The notes beneath the pieces were generated by a model. That model had not been told where the DNA came from. It ran no database searches and saw only the letters and a list, made by a program, of their open reading frames with translations. Shown here piece after piece: positions 1 through 11,089 of a stretch of DNA of 64,000 bases. The stretch lies in NCBI GenBank assembly GCA_029204225.1, contig CM055109.1:34794496-34858495 (forward strand), in the 5' to 3' direction. How positions within the stretch are numbered: position 1 is the first letter of the stretch; every line of letters starts with the position of its first letter. This stretch comes from Diphasiastrum complanatum (lineage: Eukaryota > Streptophyta > Lycopodiopsida > Lycopodiales > Lycopodiaceae). The translations under genes and the position numbers were made by a program.

Positions 1-1551
1 CATCTCAAACTGCTTGCATAAGTTGGCTTTGATAGAACGAGTGAGGTTCTCATCATTGCCCATGATAATGATATCATCAACGTAAAGTACAATCAAGGCA
101 ATGCTATCTTCGTTTATAAGAACATAAAGGTTTGGATCTAAATTTGTTCTTACAAACCCATGAGAAAGAAAATAATTGTCAATGCATCCATACCATGCGC
201 GTGGCGCTTGCTTAAGGCCATAAAGTGCTTTGCGTAGTCTACATACCTTTTGTTCTTGTCCTTTTGCCATGAAGCCCTGCGGTGGGACCATGTAAACTTC
301 TTCCTCTAAGTCACCATTCAAAAATGCGGACTTCACATCCATTTGATGGATTTGCCATCCAAAATGAGATTCTAGGGCAATGATAAGGCGTAGCGTAGTC
401 TACTTAGCCACTGGAGCAAATGTCTCTTCATAGTCAATTCCTTTGCTTTGCTCATAACCCTTCACTACTAGGCGTGCCTTATGCTTTGCTATCGTGCCAT
501 CCGCATGAAACTTTGTTCTAAACACCCATTTGTTGTCAATGGGTTTCTTTCCAAGTGGTAGATCAACCAACTCCCATGTATCATGCCTGTGAATGGATTC
601 CATCTTCTCTTCCATTGCCCTTTGCCACTCTTTGTGATATTTTGCCTCATCAAAGGTTGATGGCTCTCGACACTTCAAAATGTCACTCATTAGGGCATAG
701 TTCACTTGATAACGATCGGAAGACTTCCTTTCCCACGTTGATCTTCTCACTTCTCCTTGTGTGCTAGATCCTGGTTGATTTAGCTTTGCGTCCTTCATGA
801 TCTTCTCATACCATTTTGGTATCTTAGATTCAGGTGATACACTATGTGGAGAGTACGTATCCCAAGGAGTGTCCAAGTAATGTCTCTTACTTCCAACCGG
901 TTTCTCCTTTATTGATCCTATTGGCAAGTACCTCCCCCTAGGCTCTTGAATAGGTGGTGTCCTTTCATACTCGCCCTCTCGACTCTCACCTTCGCGTGCA
1001 TCATCTTGTGGAGCATCTTCTTCATTTTCTTCTTCCAAAATTGTGGGAAGTCTTTTGATGCTTTCACCACTTGCATGGTCTTCATCTTCATACCTATGCG
1101 TCTCATCAAAGATCACATCTTTGCTAATGTGAATCTTGTTCATTACAGGATCAAAACACCTGTATGCCTTCGTCCTCTCGTCATAACCGATGAAGATACA
1201 CTTGATTGCTTTGGCATCAAGTTTTTTTCGCTCTTCCTTTGGCACATGTACATAGGACTTACATCCAATGACACGAAACTTGTCGATTTTTGGCTTTATT
1301 CCTGTAAATGCTTCTTCGGGAGTCACATTTGGAACCGCAACTGTAGGGCTCCTATTTTGCAAGAACATTGCCGCACTGCACGCTTCCGACCAAAGTGAAT
1401 TGGTCAAGCCCATTTGCTTCATCATGGAGCGTGCACTCTCCATAATAGTCCTGTTTTTGCTTTCAGCTACACCATTACTATGCGGCGTGTGTGATTGTGT
1501 GAATTGTCTTTTGATGCCGTGTTCTTTGCAAAAGTCCTCAAAATCATCAGA
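1..1551 (-). pseudogene. copia integrase C-terminal half and reverse transcriptase
   Basis: Just below 1551 the frame reads 'HTPHSNGVAESKNRT', which carries the catalytic glutamate of integrase. It continues through the typical copia linker ('IFIGYDERTKAYRCFDP' ... 'SKDVIFDE') into RT ('WVFRTKFHADGTIAKHKARL', 'YEETFAPVAK'). The expected Trp codon after 'APVAK' is a TAG stop at 400-402. Beyond it the RT carries on with 'QMDVKSAFLNGDLEEEVYM', 'LRKALYGLKQAPRAWY' and the catalytic 'YVDDIIIMG' near position 80. RT motif order is complete as far as the window edge. Confidence 0.9.
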
Positions 1552-2499
1552 TTAGTATTCACCCCCTCTATCTGATCTTAGCACTTTGATGCGTGCATCC
1601 AATTGGTTCTCTACCAAAGTCTTGAACTCCTTGAAGCGAGCAAAAGCATCAGATTTCTTCTTTAAAAAATAAATCCACGTCCTCCTAGAGTAATCATCTA
1701 TGAAAGTCATAAAATAATATGCTTTTCCCAACGACATGGTCTTCATTGGGCTGCACAGGTCACTGTGAATAAGTTCCAGCGGTTTCTTAGCTCTTGCAGC
1801 TCCACCTTTCTTGAATGTCTCCCTGTGATGGTTTCCCATGACGCATCCTTCACATATTGCATGATGATCATCCTGCAATGCCGGTAACCCTATTACCATC
1901 TTTAGCTTCGCCATCAATCTCAAGCTCCCATAGTTCAAATGACCAAGTCTTCTGTGCCACAACTCAGATTGAGATGTTGTTGAGATAGCCAAACCATATT
2001 CTCCTGGTCTTGCAACATCCAATTTATAAAGGCCACAGTTACTATCTCTATAGCCTTTCACCACCACTTTATGATTGTGGTTCATATCCCTCATAAGGCA
2101 TTCATCCTTGACAAATTCAACCTTAAGATGTTGATTACCCATTACTCCAACAGAAAGCAAACTCTTTTTGAGTTCAGGAACATAAAGCACATTAGGGATG
2201 TTCTTGATTTTACCATCAGGAAACTGCACAGGTACATTGCCCACACCTGTATTTGGCATTCCTCCCCATTGGCTTGAGTGACCTTCTCTCCATCATGGAT
2301 TGGTGAGAATTTCTCACACCAATCACGTTTCTCGGTCATATGCCTTGTGGCGCCTGAATCTATGAACCATCTGGCACCATCATCAACCTGGGATGCCAAT
2401 GCTGATGAGAAGACACTTGTCTCGTCATCTTCTCCATCATCTTCGGCAATGTTGCCTTGTTGAGTCACTTTTCCCGTCTTTATGTCCGCTTTCTTCTTG
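1552..2499 (-). pseudogene. copia protease and integrase N-terminal half
   Basis: The protease motif 'WFIDSGATRHMT' (D-S/T-G type active site) lies near 2360. After a frameshift near 2260 the reading continues through 'LYVPELKKSLLSVG', the integrase HHCC zinc module ('WHRRLGHL' ... 'CEGCVMGNHH') and two of the three DD35E acidic residues, in 'HSDLCSPM' and 'LRSDRGGEY'. A stop codon at 1552-1554 interrupts the integrase core right after the second aspartate. This half would mature the polyprotein and join element DNA to the chromosome. Confidence 0.88.
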
Positions 2500-3120
2500 T
2501 AACACTCGCGTGCCCAATGACCCGGTTTGTGGCAATAGTAACATTTGCCTTTCTTCTTGTTTTTCTCTTTTGATGACGACTCTCCCTCGTCATCGTCCTT
2601 GGATTTCTTGGAAATCCTTTTCCATCTTTTCTACTTGCCTTTAGCAAGCAAGGCTTGATCCTCCTCTGGGGTTTGCCTTGACTTCACCACTTCGCGATGC
2701 TGCTCTTCTTGCAACATGATTCCGTGGAAGTCTTCAAAAGTAGGCAACCTCTCCCTCGAAGCAATGCCGCTCACAAACATCTGTAGCCCTTCCGAGACAC
2801 CGCTCATTGTGGTACGTACCAATTCAACGTCCCTAATTGGTTCTCCAATTGCCACAAGTTGATCTCTCAGCTCCTTTATCCTGGTGAAGAAAGATCCCAC
2901 TGATTCACTTTCTTCCATCCTTACTGCGTTCAATCTCGACTTCAAGAACATGGCCCGAGCTAGATTGCAAATTTGAAATTGCATTCTAAGAGCTTCCCAA
3001 GCTCCCCTAGCCGTCGTGGCATCACTTATATGAGTGATCACATGGTTTTTCACTGAAAGATTGATCAAGGACAATGCTCTCTGTGCCCACAACATCTGGG
3101 CTTGTTCGAATTGATTGGGA
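2500..3120 (-). pseudogene. copia gag with CCHC zinc knuckle
   Basis: The open part (3095-2631) encodes 154 aa typical of the copia capsid region (UBN2-like fold): helical, with the pattern 'ARGAWEALRMQF' and 'SVGSFFTRIKELRDQL'. It ends 'LLAKGK' at a TAG stop. In the same frame beyond the stop comes a lysine-rich linker and the nucleic-acid-binding knuckle CYYCHKPGHWAREC (C-x2-C-x4-H-x4-C) at about 2502-2543. The first residues of gag are missing, because sequence similar to the family ends near 3120. Gag would package element RNA in cytoplasmic particles. Confidence 0.85.
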
Positions 3121-3569
3121 AGGACTTAAAGAATGGACAATGTCCATACTTAAGAAATGAGTAACTCTTGTGCCATCTCAATGTGAAGGGTGGTTTATTA
3201 CACGAAGAAGTGGTGCAAGCGCAAGCCAGCAGGCCTTGTCAAACTTAAATGTTTATCAAGAGGAAGCTTTTGCAATAGAGACAACATTGGAAGAAAAACA
3301 ATTGGAATGCCAATGCGCTTTGGAAGAAGTGGATTATTGGAAGGTTGAGGTAGTTTGTTTAAATGAGCAGAGTAAGGCTGCTAATGTGGCTTATTCGAAG
3401 GTAGTGTAAGGTAGAATACAAACTAGCCAAGCTAATCGAACAATTATTGTGGGTTCATCAGTTGTGCATAAGGGCAAGCACTAGAGGAGATCAAAAACCA
3501 CACTAGGGGTGACTATGCAAAGTGACTGTTGGAAGAAATCGAAATGGTCTTTTAATATGTATCAGTTGT
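3121..3569. other. unassigned sequence flanking the copia element
   Basis: No recognisable domain. A 79-codon plus-strand reading frame (3170-3409) is glutamate- and glutamine-rich and would form a short coiled coil ('TTLEEKQLECQCALEEVDYW'), but it has no partner exon or family match that I recognise. It could be a scrap of a retroelement gag or a chance frame. Confidence 0.3.
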
Positions 3570-3790
3570 CGGGGCAGAAATTGTAGACTGCATCTAGTCC
3601 TGGCCCTTCAAATCAATCAACTGATCTTCAATAAAAGTCACATCATTGGTACTGAAAACTTTACAGGTGTCTATATTGTACAAGCTATACATTCCATCAG
3701 AATTACACTCCCCAATGAAATCTCCTTTTTTGGAATGTTTCTATTTGTAATTGGAGGCTTGTGGATTAGAGTCCTTTAGCTACCCCATTG
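3570..3790 (-). pseudogene. possible copia integrase-RT linker remnant
   Basis: On the minus strand one frame reads about 'SDGMYSLYNIDTCKVFSTND' followed by 'VTFIEDQ'. This matches the pattern of the copia segment between integrase and RT, where a 'Y-R-L-Y/F-D-P ... S-R-D-V-x-F-D-E' block is usual. It is short, interrupted and not joined to the element at 1-3120, so it would be a separate older insertion. Confidence 0.35.
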
Positions 3791-5185
3791 ATTTCAAATA
3801 TTCATACACGAGCTGGGATTGGGTGGTATCACCATTCCAATTCTGGTTTAGTCAAATACCATTTGGTAACTTATAAATCATGTATGTATACATGTTAGGC
3901 TCACGAAATATCTATAGAAAATTTTCTCCCTAAGAAACCAAGTCCTTTAAAAAACATGGAACCTTTAATTAGCAAGTCAAATACCAAGATCTATACCAAG
4001 TCAAGTACCAATATCTCATCATATCAAAATTAGTAGGTGAAATCTAGATTATTTTTATACTTTGAAATAGATTGATTCGAAAAACTAAGGAATCTTGTAA
4101 TCCTAGGACCACACCACACCACGTTAAAATTACAATTAGATCTTGAATCTTGATAGTAGATTCATGGGGTTTGGACGAGACCCCATCATTGATGGAAACT
4201 AGCCACCCTTGGGAGACTAGCCACCCTTGCATGAGAAGGGCCAATGCTCGGGAAAATCGGCAAAGTATAGGAATGAAATCGGCAAGTTTTTGAAAAACCG
4301 ATATTATAAAATATCTAATACAAGCATATATACCTTTTTATGAGTAAAAGTCTTCAAAAAATCGAGAAGTTATATAGAATGGAGGTTTTTTGAGAATAAC
4401 TCCAAGGAGGTTTAGAGAGCATTGAGAAGGGCCCTCCAAGGAAAGTTGATACTACCTTTTGGGATATCCCTAATTATGTACTTGGAAACTTGTCCATGCT
4501 ACTTTCCACATCCACCAATAAAGTATGAAATAGAGTAAATTATTGAATCCAAGACTTGTCTTGCTTGACTTTCCTAGATTCCTTGTCCTTTATTCAATGT
4601 TGGCACAAGTGACAGAAGTCAAGCCCACTCATCTCATTTCATTGGGGCCCCCCAAATGTTCACTCTTCATAGTCAACAACAAGAAAGCCCCCCCCCCACC
4701 CCCCCAAATACCCCCAATAGGCTCCCTCATCTCTCTCAAAACCTCCCTTCATATCTTAATGACATGTGTAATTTAAAGCTAGTCAGCGTCCCTTCGATTT
4801 TGTCCCGACCGTTCAGATTTTGCCACATTTTTCCTCCAAAAATAAGATATTCCACGTGGCAAAAATGTAATTGGTCGAGTGTCCAACTAAGTAGCATTTC
4901 GGTGCCCGGCTGGGAGTCTGAAGTGCCTACGCCATTTCAAAATGAAGGGCTCACGTGTTTTTTAAGTCTCAACAGACTCGTAAGTCTATACTGCATCTTT
5001 CAGATTGAAAAGGTCGATAGATTTCAGCCCTTCTATGCAGACGTGGTCTTGGTGTGTTTTCAGGCGTCAATTCTGGGATTGCCTTTCAATTGACACTCGA
5101 TTCCAGATTTCAAAAAGAAAGGGACGTCTTCGGAGAAAGAGAGAGAAGGGGACATACTCAGAGAAAGGGAGAGTCAGGAGAAAAA
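3791..5185. other. AT-rich intergenic sequence, no gene seen
   Basis: No coding or RNA feature is supported. A C-rich run sits at about 4688-4712. The part around 4240-4410 ('gctcgggaaa', A/T-rich with 'ttttatgagtaaaagtctt') resembles, in inverted sense, the stretch at 31470-31640, which suggests a dispersed non-coding repeat. Confidence 0.4.
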
Positions 5186-5186
5186 C

Positions 5187-5221
<35 letters not shown>

Positions 5222-5249
5222 CTTCGTGGGAGTGGAGTGGTAGCTTTAG

Positions 5250-6150
5250 GATGGTATAGCAGAATTGGGTAGCTTTTAGTATCTGTTCGTCATGCATTGA
5301 CTGGATCAGAAGCTCAATACACACACATGTGGATGTAGATCGTGCATGGATGTAGGGGAGGCCTTGCAACAAAGTCGGTGTTGAGGTGGAATTGAGAGAT
5401 TCTGGAAACTGGCACTCGCTGATGAATCTGGTTATCTGCTCTGGAACTGCTCTGTGTAGAAGCAAGGATTCAGCACAATTTTCAAGTTGAGCAGGCAATT
5501 GCTCAGCTTCTCTTATTGAATTGGGTGGCTATAATCGCTTTTGTGCGAAACAATCACTATGCTTTTGAAGACTTGACGGTGTTTTACAGAAAACTGAGCA
5601 CATTGCAGCCCAGAACTCCATTTGCAGGAACATAAATTCTAGGCACAATGGTTTCTTCGGACAATCTGGTAGATCCGGAGCTGCCAAGTGCAGATGGTGG
5701 CATGAAAGACGAGCCCGTTGGCTTAATGATGAAGCAGAATAAGAAAGATAAGCTCGATTCAGGAGAGCGCCGTCTCAACGAGCTTGGTTACAAGCAGGAG
5801 TTGCGTCGAGAAATGGTAATTCCTCAAAGGATTAATTAAACTTAACTTTCTATGAGTTCTGCTTAAATTCTTTTAAGAGTAATCCAAAAAGGTTATATCT
5901 TGCCCCTGTTTGCACTGAATCCTTGAAACTTTTTTGCCTCTCCTAAAACTAGAGACATGTTTATCTTCAATTTCTGAAGTACTAGGAAGTAAGTCTGTAA
6001 ATCGCAAGCGTCAATTAAACTACAATCAGTGACACCTAGATTAAGTTTCTCGGTATGCATATGCATGAAGAAGCAATCAATTTTGAAGTTAATGATTATG
6101 CTCATGCTAAGTTTTGTGGTACAAACCCATGCTTTATGTATGGGAAAATG
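5250..6150 (+). repeat. upstream copy of duplicated permease 5' region
   Basis: This segment and 11090-12300 are diverged copies of the same region. Shared blocks include 'attgctcagcttctcttatt' in the presumed 5' UTR, the whole first exon, and intron sequence ending with a 'ggtacaaaccc' block. The two exons differ at many codons, so the duplication is not recent. Confidence 0.8.
5648..5815 (+). pseudogene. orphan or alternative first exon of the amino-acid permease
   Basis: The ATG at 5648 opens a 56-codon exon ending 'LDSGERRLNELGYKQELRREM' just before a GT donor at 5816 in phase 0. It is homologous to exon 1 of the permease at 11446-11607: same C-terminal block, diverged N-terminal residues. 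No matching exon 2-7 follows before 11446; a gypsy element occupies that space. It is either the relic of a partial tandem duplication or an alternative first exon that could splice in frame to exon 2 at 13172. This block is the cytosolic N-terminal motif preceding the first membrane helix in BAT1-type transporters. Confidence 0.75.
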
Positions 6151-6899
6151 GTCTTTTGCGAACTCTATTGGTGGTAAGTTTCAGAAGCTAAAGAGAGCTC
6201 GTTAGTGAGAGCCGCAGCTTAAATAATCACCAGAACCAATAGTAAAGGTCTCCAGAAAGACCATTTCCCTGCTTAAAAGTTGAGCTCAAATTAACTTAGT
6301 CTTACCCAAAATGATCCTAAGATGTGCTGTAAAAAGTCTTTAGGCATCAATCTCTACAACAGTTTGATTACCTAAATTGACCAAAGACTGTGGAATGGAT
6401 AGCTATTCTATTTTAGAAATTTGAGGGAGCCTTGTATCTCATAACAACATATGCCCAAGTTTGAAATCCAGCTACAGGAACCACTTTACTGAAACATAGT
6501 TATAAAGGACATTCATGAGGACATTGGTAAGAATACACTCATCATAACACTTTCCAGGGCACCAAAATTTTGTACATCTAATACAATAATTGTATGTATG
6601 GAATGTGTATTTTAAGTATGCCAAAGTTTTCCATATTCTTACATTGTATAATATGCCATTAAAAAAATTGTATATATATTCTTTGAAGTTTGTACACTAT
6701 AATAACTTTAGAGATGCCGTACTTATATCATTGCCAAAGGACCTCGGTCCCTTACCCTCTTCCTCTTAATGTTCAAAGTCATTTGGCAGCCATTTTTAGA
6801 GGAACGACCAAAGATCTCATAGGAACCTGTACATGGCATAGCGGAATTGTTCCATAGATCAATAAGCAACATCAATGAGAGTTCTCTTTATCTGCTTTG

Positions 6900-7713
6900 C
6901 TTATCAATGTGTAGGGCTCCTCATAGGATGAGCCTAAAAGAGGAGGAAAAAGTCAGAAGGATGTTGGAGGAGTACCTCAAGCGGGAGTATGTCCATCCTA
7001 GTTATTATCCTTTGCCTCTCCAATTTTACTTATTTATCAAAAGGTTGGGAATTATCAGATGTCAAATTGATTATAGGAGGTTGAATGAAATCACTGTCAA
7101 GCACATGTATTCGATGCCTAGGAGTGATGCGTTGCAAGGTGCAACCATTTTCAGTAAGATAGATCTGAAAAGGGGTACCATCAGATATGGATTTGAGACG
7201 AAGACATCTAGAAGATGGCCTTCTGAACTTGTTTTGGGCATTATGAATTTTGATTATGTCATTTGAGCTAACCAACGCACCAACTACGTCCATGGTGCTC
7301 ATGAACATCATCTTGTGTGACTATATGGGCAAGTTTGTCATCAATATTATTGATGATATACTTGTGTATAGTATAGCGACAGCGAAGCATGAGATTCACC
7401 TCCATACCGATTTTGGCAAGTTACAAGCTTCTTCTTGGTATGCCAACCTTCAGAAGACTAAGTGGTGTAAGACTCGTGTCGATTACTTTGGTCACGTAGT
7501 AACGGCTGAGGGTATTTCACTTGACCTAGCCAAGGTGGTTGTGGTAAGGAAGTGGCTGAGGCCCGCTGATATACACCAGCTACAATCATTTTTGGACATT
7601 TGTACGTTCTACTGGAGTTTCGTTAACAGCTATTCCTGGGTAACTGCTCGTCTAACGGACCAATTACGGAATGTTAACACTGTGGTACGATGGGATGCTG
7701 AAGTTTAGCACAA
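6900..7713 (+). pseudogene. gypsy reverse transcriptase
   Basis: The reading begins 'MSLKEEEKVRRMLEEYLKRE', matching the gypsy RT start ('P-Y-R-M ... E-L-x-K-Q-L-x-E-L'). It passes 'CQIDYRRLNEITVKHMYSMP' and 'FSKIDLKRG' (first catalytic aspartate), then shifts frame near 7255 to 'FELTNAPTTSMVLMN'. The YLDD box reads 'NIIDDILVYS', so the usual Tyr-Leu is Ile-Ile. 'YFGHVVTAEGISLD' and 'VRKWLRPADIHQLQSFL' follow, as in the family. A stop interrupts at about 7707. Confidence 0.9.
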
Positions 7714-7990
7714 TTTTGAGGCCTTGAAGGAGGCAGCCGCCACGGCTCTCGTCCTCAAAATCATTGATACCCAAAAGTCGTTTGACCTAGAGACAGATGC
7801 AAGTGGCATTGTTGTAGGCGTAGCGTTGAGCCAAGAGGGTAGACTGATAGCCTTTGAAAGTAAAAAGTTGACACAAGCTCAACAAAAGTATCCCATAGAC
7901 GAGTAGAAGCTGTATGCGATCATACATGCACTCGAGGCGTGGTGACATTATTTGTATTGCACCGAGCTTTATGTGTGCACAAATTGTCAT
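7714..7990 (+). pseudogene. gypsy RNase H fragment
   Basis: After the RT stop the frame continues 'FDLETDASGIVVGVALSQEG' (first RNase H aspartate in 'TDAS'), then 'AFESKKLTQAQQKYPIDE', a TAG stop, and 'KLYAIIHALEAW'. This is the usual Ty3/gypsy RNase H start with the catalytic Asp and Glu positions visible. Downstream sequence decays quickly. Confidence 0.85.
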
Positions 7991-8299
7991 ACTTTAGAGT
8001 GTCTTTGCACTCAACCAGATTTGAGGAGCCGCTAAGCTTGGTGGGCCGAATTGATGCAATAATTTTACTTGGAAATCTGCTTTCAAAGGGGGAAGGAAAT
8101 TGTTGCTACATTATTGCAGATACTACATCAGACAAGCTTTACTATAGTTGGCAGTGGTCTCATGGAGGAGATCAAGAAAGCTCTGCAAAAGGACCCACAT
8201 TATCGGTGTGTGTGGCCTGACCTGCGCAAGATTGTCAACCAAACAAAAGAGTTAGCTTCGCTTGTCACTTCCTTCCATAGAGGCACACACTAGTACTTA

Positions 8300-8890
8300 T
8301 CCTCCATACACTGTAAAGGTATGTTGTTGAGATTGAAAAGTGTCCGTGTGAGATGCGAAGGACCTTCGTCATTAGATACTCCATGAATGTCATGTTAGGG
8401 CATGGCACCTTGGTATTACTAAGACCATTCAGCTATTGAGATGACATTACTTTGGCCATGATTGCAATGAGATGTAAAGCAGTACGTCCAACATTGCATA
8501 CCATGTCAAGTAAGTTCTTCTTTATTGCTACATCCACTTGAGTTACCTACAGGAAGCTGGGAAAGCATCTCTGTAGATTTCATAGTCGGGTTTAATTCCA
8601 TGATGGTGGTGTAGCCATGTTTTTCAAGGTGGCCCATGTCATTCAAACAACCAAGAAGGTCAGAATTTCGCAAGCAGCTAAGTTGTTTATCCAAAATATC
8701 GTGAGAGTTGTTGGACTTTTGAAGTCCATAGTGTCTGGTACGGATTTCAAGTTTACGGGAAATTTTTGGGCATAGGTGTTTGCCAAGCTTGGAACGCAAT
8801 CGCGAATGAGTAGCATTCAACATCCTCAGACGGAAGGCTAGAAAGAGAGAGTCAATTAGACCTTGGAAGACATGCTTCGAGCCATAGATG
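8300..8890 (+). pseudogene. gypsy integrase, heavily degraded
   Basis: Interrupted readings recover the gypsy integrase core: 'MFFKVAHVIQTTKK', 'KSIVSGTDFKFTGNFWA' (second catalytic Asp region; the family has 'S-I-V-S-D-R-D-x-x-F-T'), 'FAKLGTQSRMSSIQHPQTEG' and 'LEDMLRAID'. At least three in-frame stops are present. A small foldback (8899-8979) follows directly. Confidence 0.75.
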
Positions 8891-8898
8891 CAGCCCAC

Positions 8899-8979
8899 GT
8901 TCCGAAATGTGATCCAAAACGCAATTCAGATCACGATCTGGATCGTGTTATAATAATTAGGGTTAGGGTTTCCCGGAAC
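8899..8979. repeat. 81-bp foldback inserted in the gypsy element
   Basis: The ends GTTCCGAAA (8899-8907) and TTTCCCGGAAC (8969-8979) are near-inverted copies. The centre holds a strong palindrome CACGATC-TG-GATCGTG (8932-8947). Two 'ttaggg' units at 8958-8969 are too few to be telomeric. No target-site duplication is clear. Confidence 0.45.
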
Positions 8980-9264
8980 GCAAATTTTTTTTTTTGCTGT
9001 TGTCTTACTCTGTCGTGCCTAGCCTTGTGGAGTTTTTAAACCTAGATGCAGCATAAGCTAGAAACAACACAAGCTAATCTGTCTAAGGCAATGGCTAAGG
9101 TAGATAGTTACACTTGGGAGGATTGTGTCTACCGGGAATTTGAGACAAAAGATTAGGTATATCTACTAGTCCCTTCCAAGTCGAAGGTGCCACGTACGGG
9201 AAGGCGTGCCAACATATCTTCTAAGTATTATGAGCCATGGCTTATCATGAAGAAAGTTAGCTCG

Positions 9265-9530
9265 GTAACTTATAAGCTAAAACTGCCCTTGGGATGCACG
9301 GTGCATTCAGTATTTCATGTCAGCAAACTTAAGCAATGTTTGCATGATGGTGATAGGTGATAACTTGGTAAAAGGTCTGGTGTCTCTAGACTAGATTGTC
9401 ACTACTGGTTATGGGCTAGAGAAAGTGCTATAGTGGAGAGAGCGATGATTGTGGAATCATCTTCCCCAAGAGTATCTAGTAACTTGGAAAGGGCATCTAG
9501 TGTCGGATGCTACCTAGGAGACGTGACAAT
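9265..9530 (+). pseudogene. gypsy integrase tail with chromodomain-like block
   Basis: 'TYKLKLPLG' and 'HSVFHVSKLKQC' are the conserved C-terminal segment after the integrase core in Ty3/gypsy elements. At 9469 the sequence reads 'EYLVTWKGHLVSDAT', then a stop and Glu. This corresponds to the chromodomain signature 'Y-L-V-K-W-K-G-x-x-x-x-x-A-T-W-E', with Trp changed to a stop. In chromoviruses this domain is thought to direct integration to heterochromatin. Confidence 0.8.
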
Positions 9531-9576
9531 GTTTGCAAAAGTCTTAGAGTTTGTCATCAAGGAACGATGACTTGCT

Positions 9577-9591
9577 AGAAGGGGGAAGGAA
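9577..9591 (+). promoter_or_regulatory. polypurine tract of the gypsy element
   Basis: The all-purine run AGAAGGGGGAAGGAA lies just downstream of the chromodomain block and immediately before a TG dinucleotide. That is the expected position for plus-strand priming at a 3' LTR. Confidence 0.7.
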
Positions 9592-10680
9592 TGTTAGAGC
9601 CTAGTTCACTCTAATGATGGCCGGTTAATAGATGACTTGAGGCCAATGTTGCGTAACAAGTGTCAAAGAAGCAGCGAATCATGACCATTTGGGCCCTAGC
9701 CATTAGTGTCTGATGAGATGGTGGTTGGCAAGTAGCGGGGGTGACCAAGCGGGTTATAGGTCCATGGAGGGGCATGGGGAGTTTGTACTTTGAGTCCCTC
9801 AATATTCATGGGTCATGGAGAGCATGCATGCCAAGTGGAATGATCACCCATTGTTAGATGCCATGTGTTTGGTGACAAGAATAGTAGGAAAGAGGGGTGC
9901 CTATGATTGGGAGGCTCATTCTACACATTGGCCTTCAAGACATGTTTGTGACAAGGGAGGATCCTCAAAATTTGTTATTTCACCAACTGTAGGGAGTAAG
10001 GTGATTGATGACAAGTACATGGCCACAATAGGGGGTTCTTATCTACTTACCTTTGTGTAAACCTTTCATGACTTACAAATGCAAACACCTTATTAAATTT
10101 TTTGACTATTTTACATCCACACGTATCACATCCTATTTAAAAAATGTGTGCATTTATGAGGAGCCGTACTTTCAAACACATCAACGAGACCTCACAATTA
10201 GTGACAAAGGTGACAGGTCACCCAAATACCTCCTCACGACGAGTTAGAACTATGTCTTTAAGGGGGTTGTCTTCAAACTCTTAGTTGACAACCAAGTTGG
10301 CAAAGTAGTTGGTCTCGGTTGATGTAACACCATTTGCTTATGGGGCAATTGCATATACCATGTGTCACTTAGTCTGTCTTGATCACAAGCACCTATCAGC
10401 TCGTAGCAAGCTTTGTAACTAGGCTTTTTTCATGAGGCTGGCTGGCTAACAGGTCGAGTCGTAGGAGGGGCGACACCTGCTGCAAGAAGGTAGCCAGCCT
10501 TCGGATGAAGGAGACCTGACGTAACAGTTGCAGATGGATGGTTGAGATTAAACGTTTTTGTGGGGCCCTACTACGGCTTGCAATTAGGCTCCTCCTAATC
10601 AACCACAACAAGCCACGTGTATATCTTTTGACATTCACAACTGCCAGTTTTATCCGAAACCCTAGGAACCCCTAGAGACT
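9592..10680 (+). repeat. gypsy 3' LTR (right end uncertain)
   Basis: It begins TGTTAGAGCC directly after the polypurine tract. No second copy of this LTR is in the window, so the 3' end cannot be set from the sequence; 10680 is an upper estimate before the permease 5' duplicate. A possible TATA-like 'cctatttaaaa' lies near 10132. Confidence 0.5.
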
Positions 10681-11089
10681 CATAGCAAGTTCTCTCCCAA
10701 ACCCTTAATTGCAGGAAAAGTTACATGCAAACGTGGACCAATCAAAACACAAGATTTTTTTTTTTCGTTGTTGAAGAATTCCCCTTTTGTTCCTGAATTC
10801 CTTTGTTCGCTCGTTCCGTCACACACGTTTCTTTTTTTTGTTTTGCTTGTTTTGCTCACTTTTTCTCTCGCTCTCTGCTCCAGAGCGCGAGCGATCCGCA
10901 CTCGAGCAGAGGAGGATCGAGAGCAAAGCACAGGGCAGCGTGCTAGGAACGGATGAATGTATGCTGACACCAAAATCTTCATAAAATGCATGCGTATAAT
11001 AGTCTGAGAGAGAGGAAAGCAATTGTGTAACGGGGATCGTAAAGGAAACATTAAGATTTTGTAATTCGGGATGCAATGGTGGGTTTCCA

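Larger units (their letters stand above)
1..3120 (-). mobile_element. Ty1/copia retrotransposon, 5' two thirds, degenerate
   Basis: Reading the minus strand from 3120 down to 1, gag, a CCHC zinc knuckle, aspartic protease, integrase and reverse transcriptase follow in the order of Ty1/copia (integrase before RT). The element runs off the left edge inside RT, so RNase H and the 3' LTR lie outside. No 5' LTR or primer-binding site is seen beyond 3120, so the 5' end appears truncated. In-frame stops near 2634, 1552 and 400 and a frameshift near 2260 make it non-functional. Confidence 0.93.
6850..10680 (+). mobile_element. Ty3/gypsy chromodomain retrotransposon, broken
   Basis: In order: RT (6900-7710), RNase H (7714-7960), integrase (about 8300-8890), a C-terminal 'TYKLKLPLG' ... 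'VFHVSKLKQC' segment (9265-9345), a chromodomain-like block (9469-9525), a polypurine tract and the start of a 3' LTR. This is the layout of plant chromoviruses. Gag, protease and the 5' LTR are absent. Many stops and frameshifts interrupt it. The right boundary is approximate because the LTR end is not identified; the permease 5' region starts again near 11090. Confidence 0.88.

Noticed and set aside
5415-5555. CTGATGA and CGAAAC in the same region (another hammerhead hint)
   Set aside because: They are more than 100 bases apart without pairing stems; chance.
8955-8972. 'ttagggttagggttt' as telomere-like DNA
   Set aside because: Only two units, and explained as part of a small foldback.
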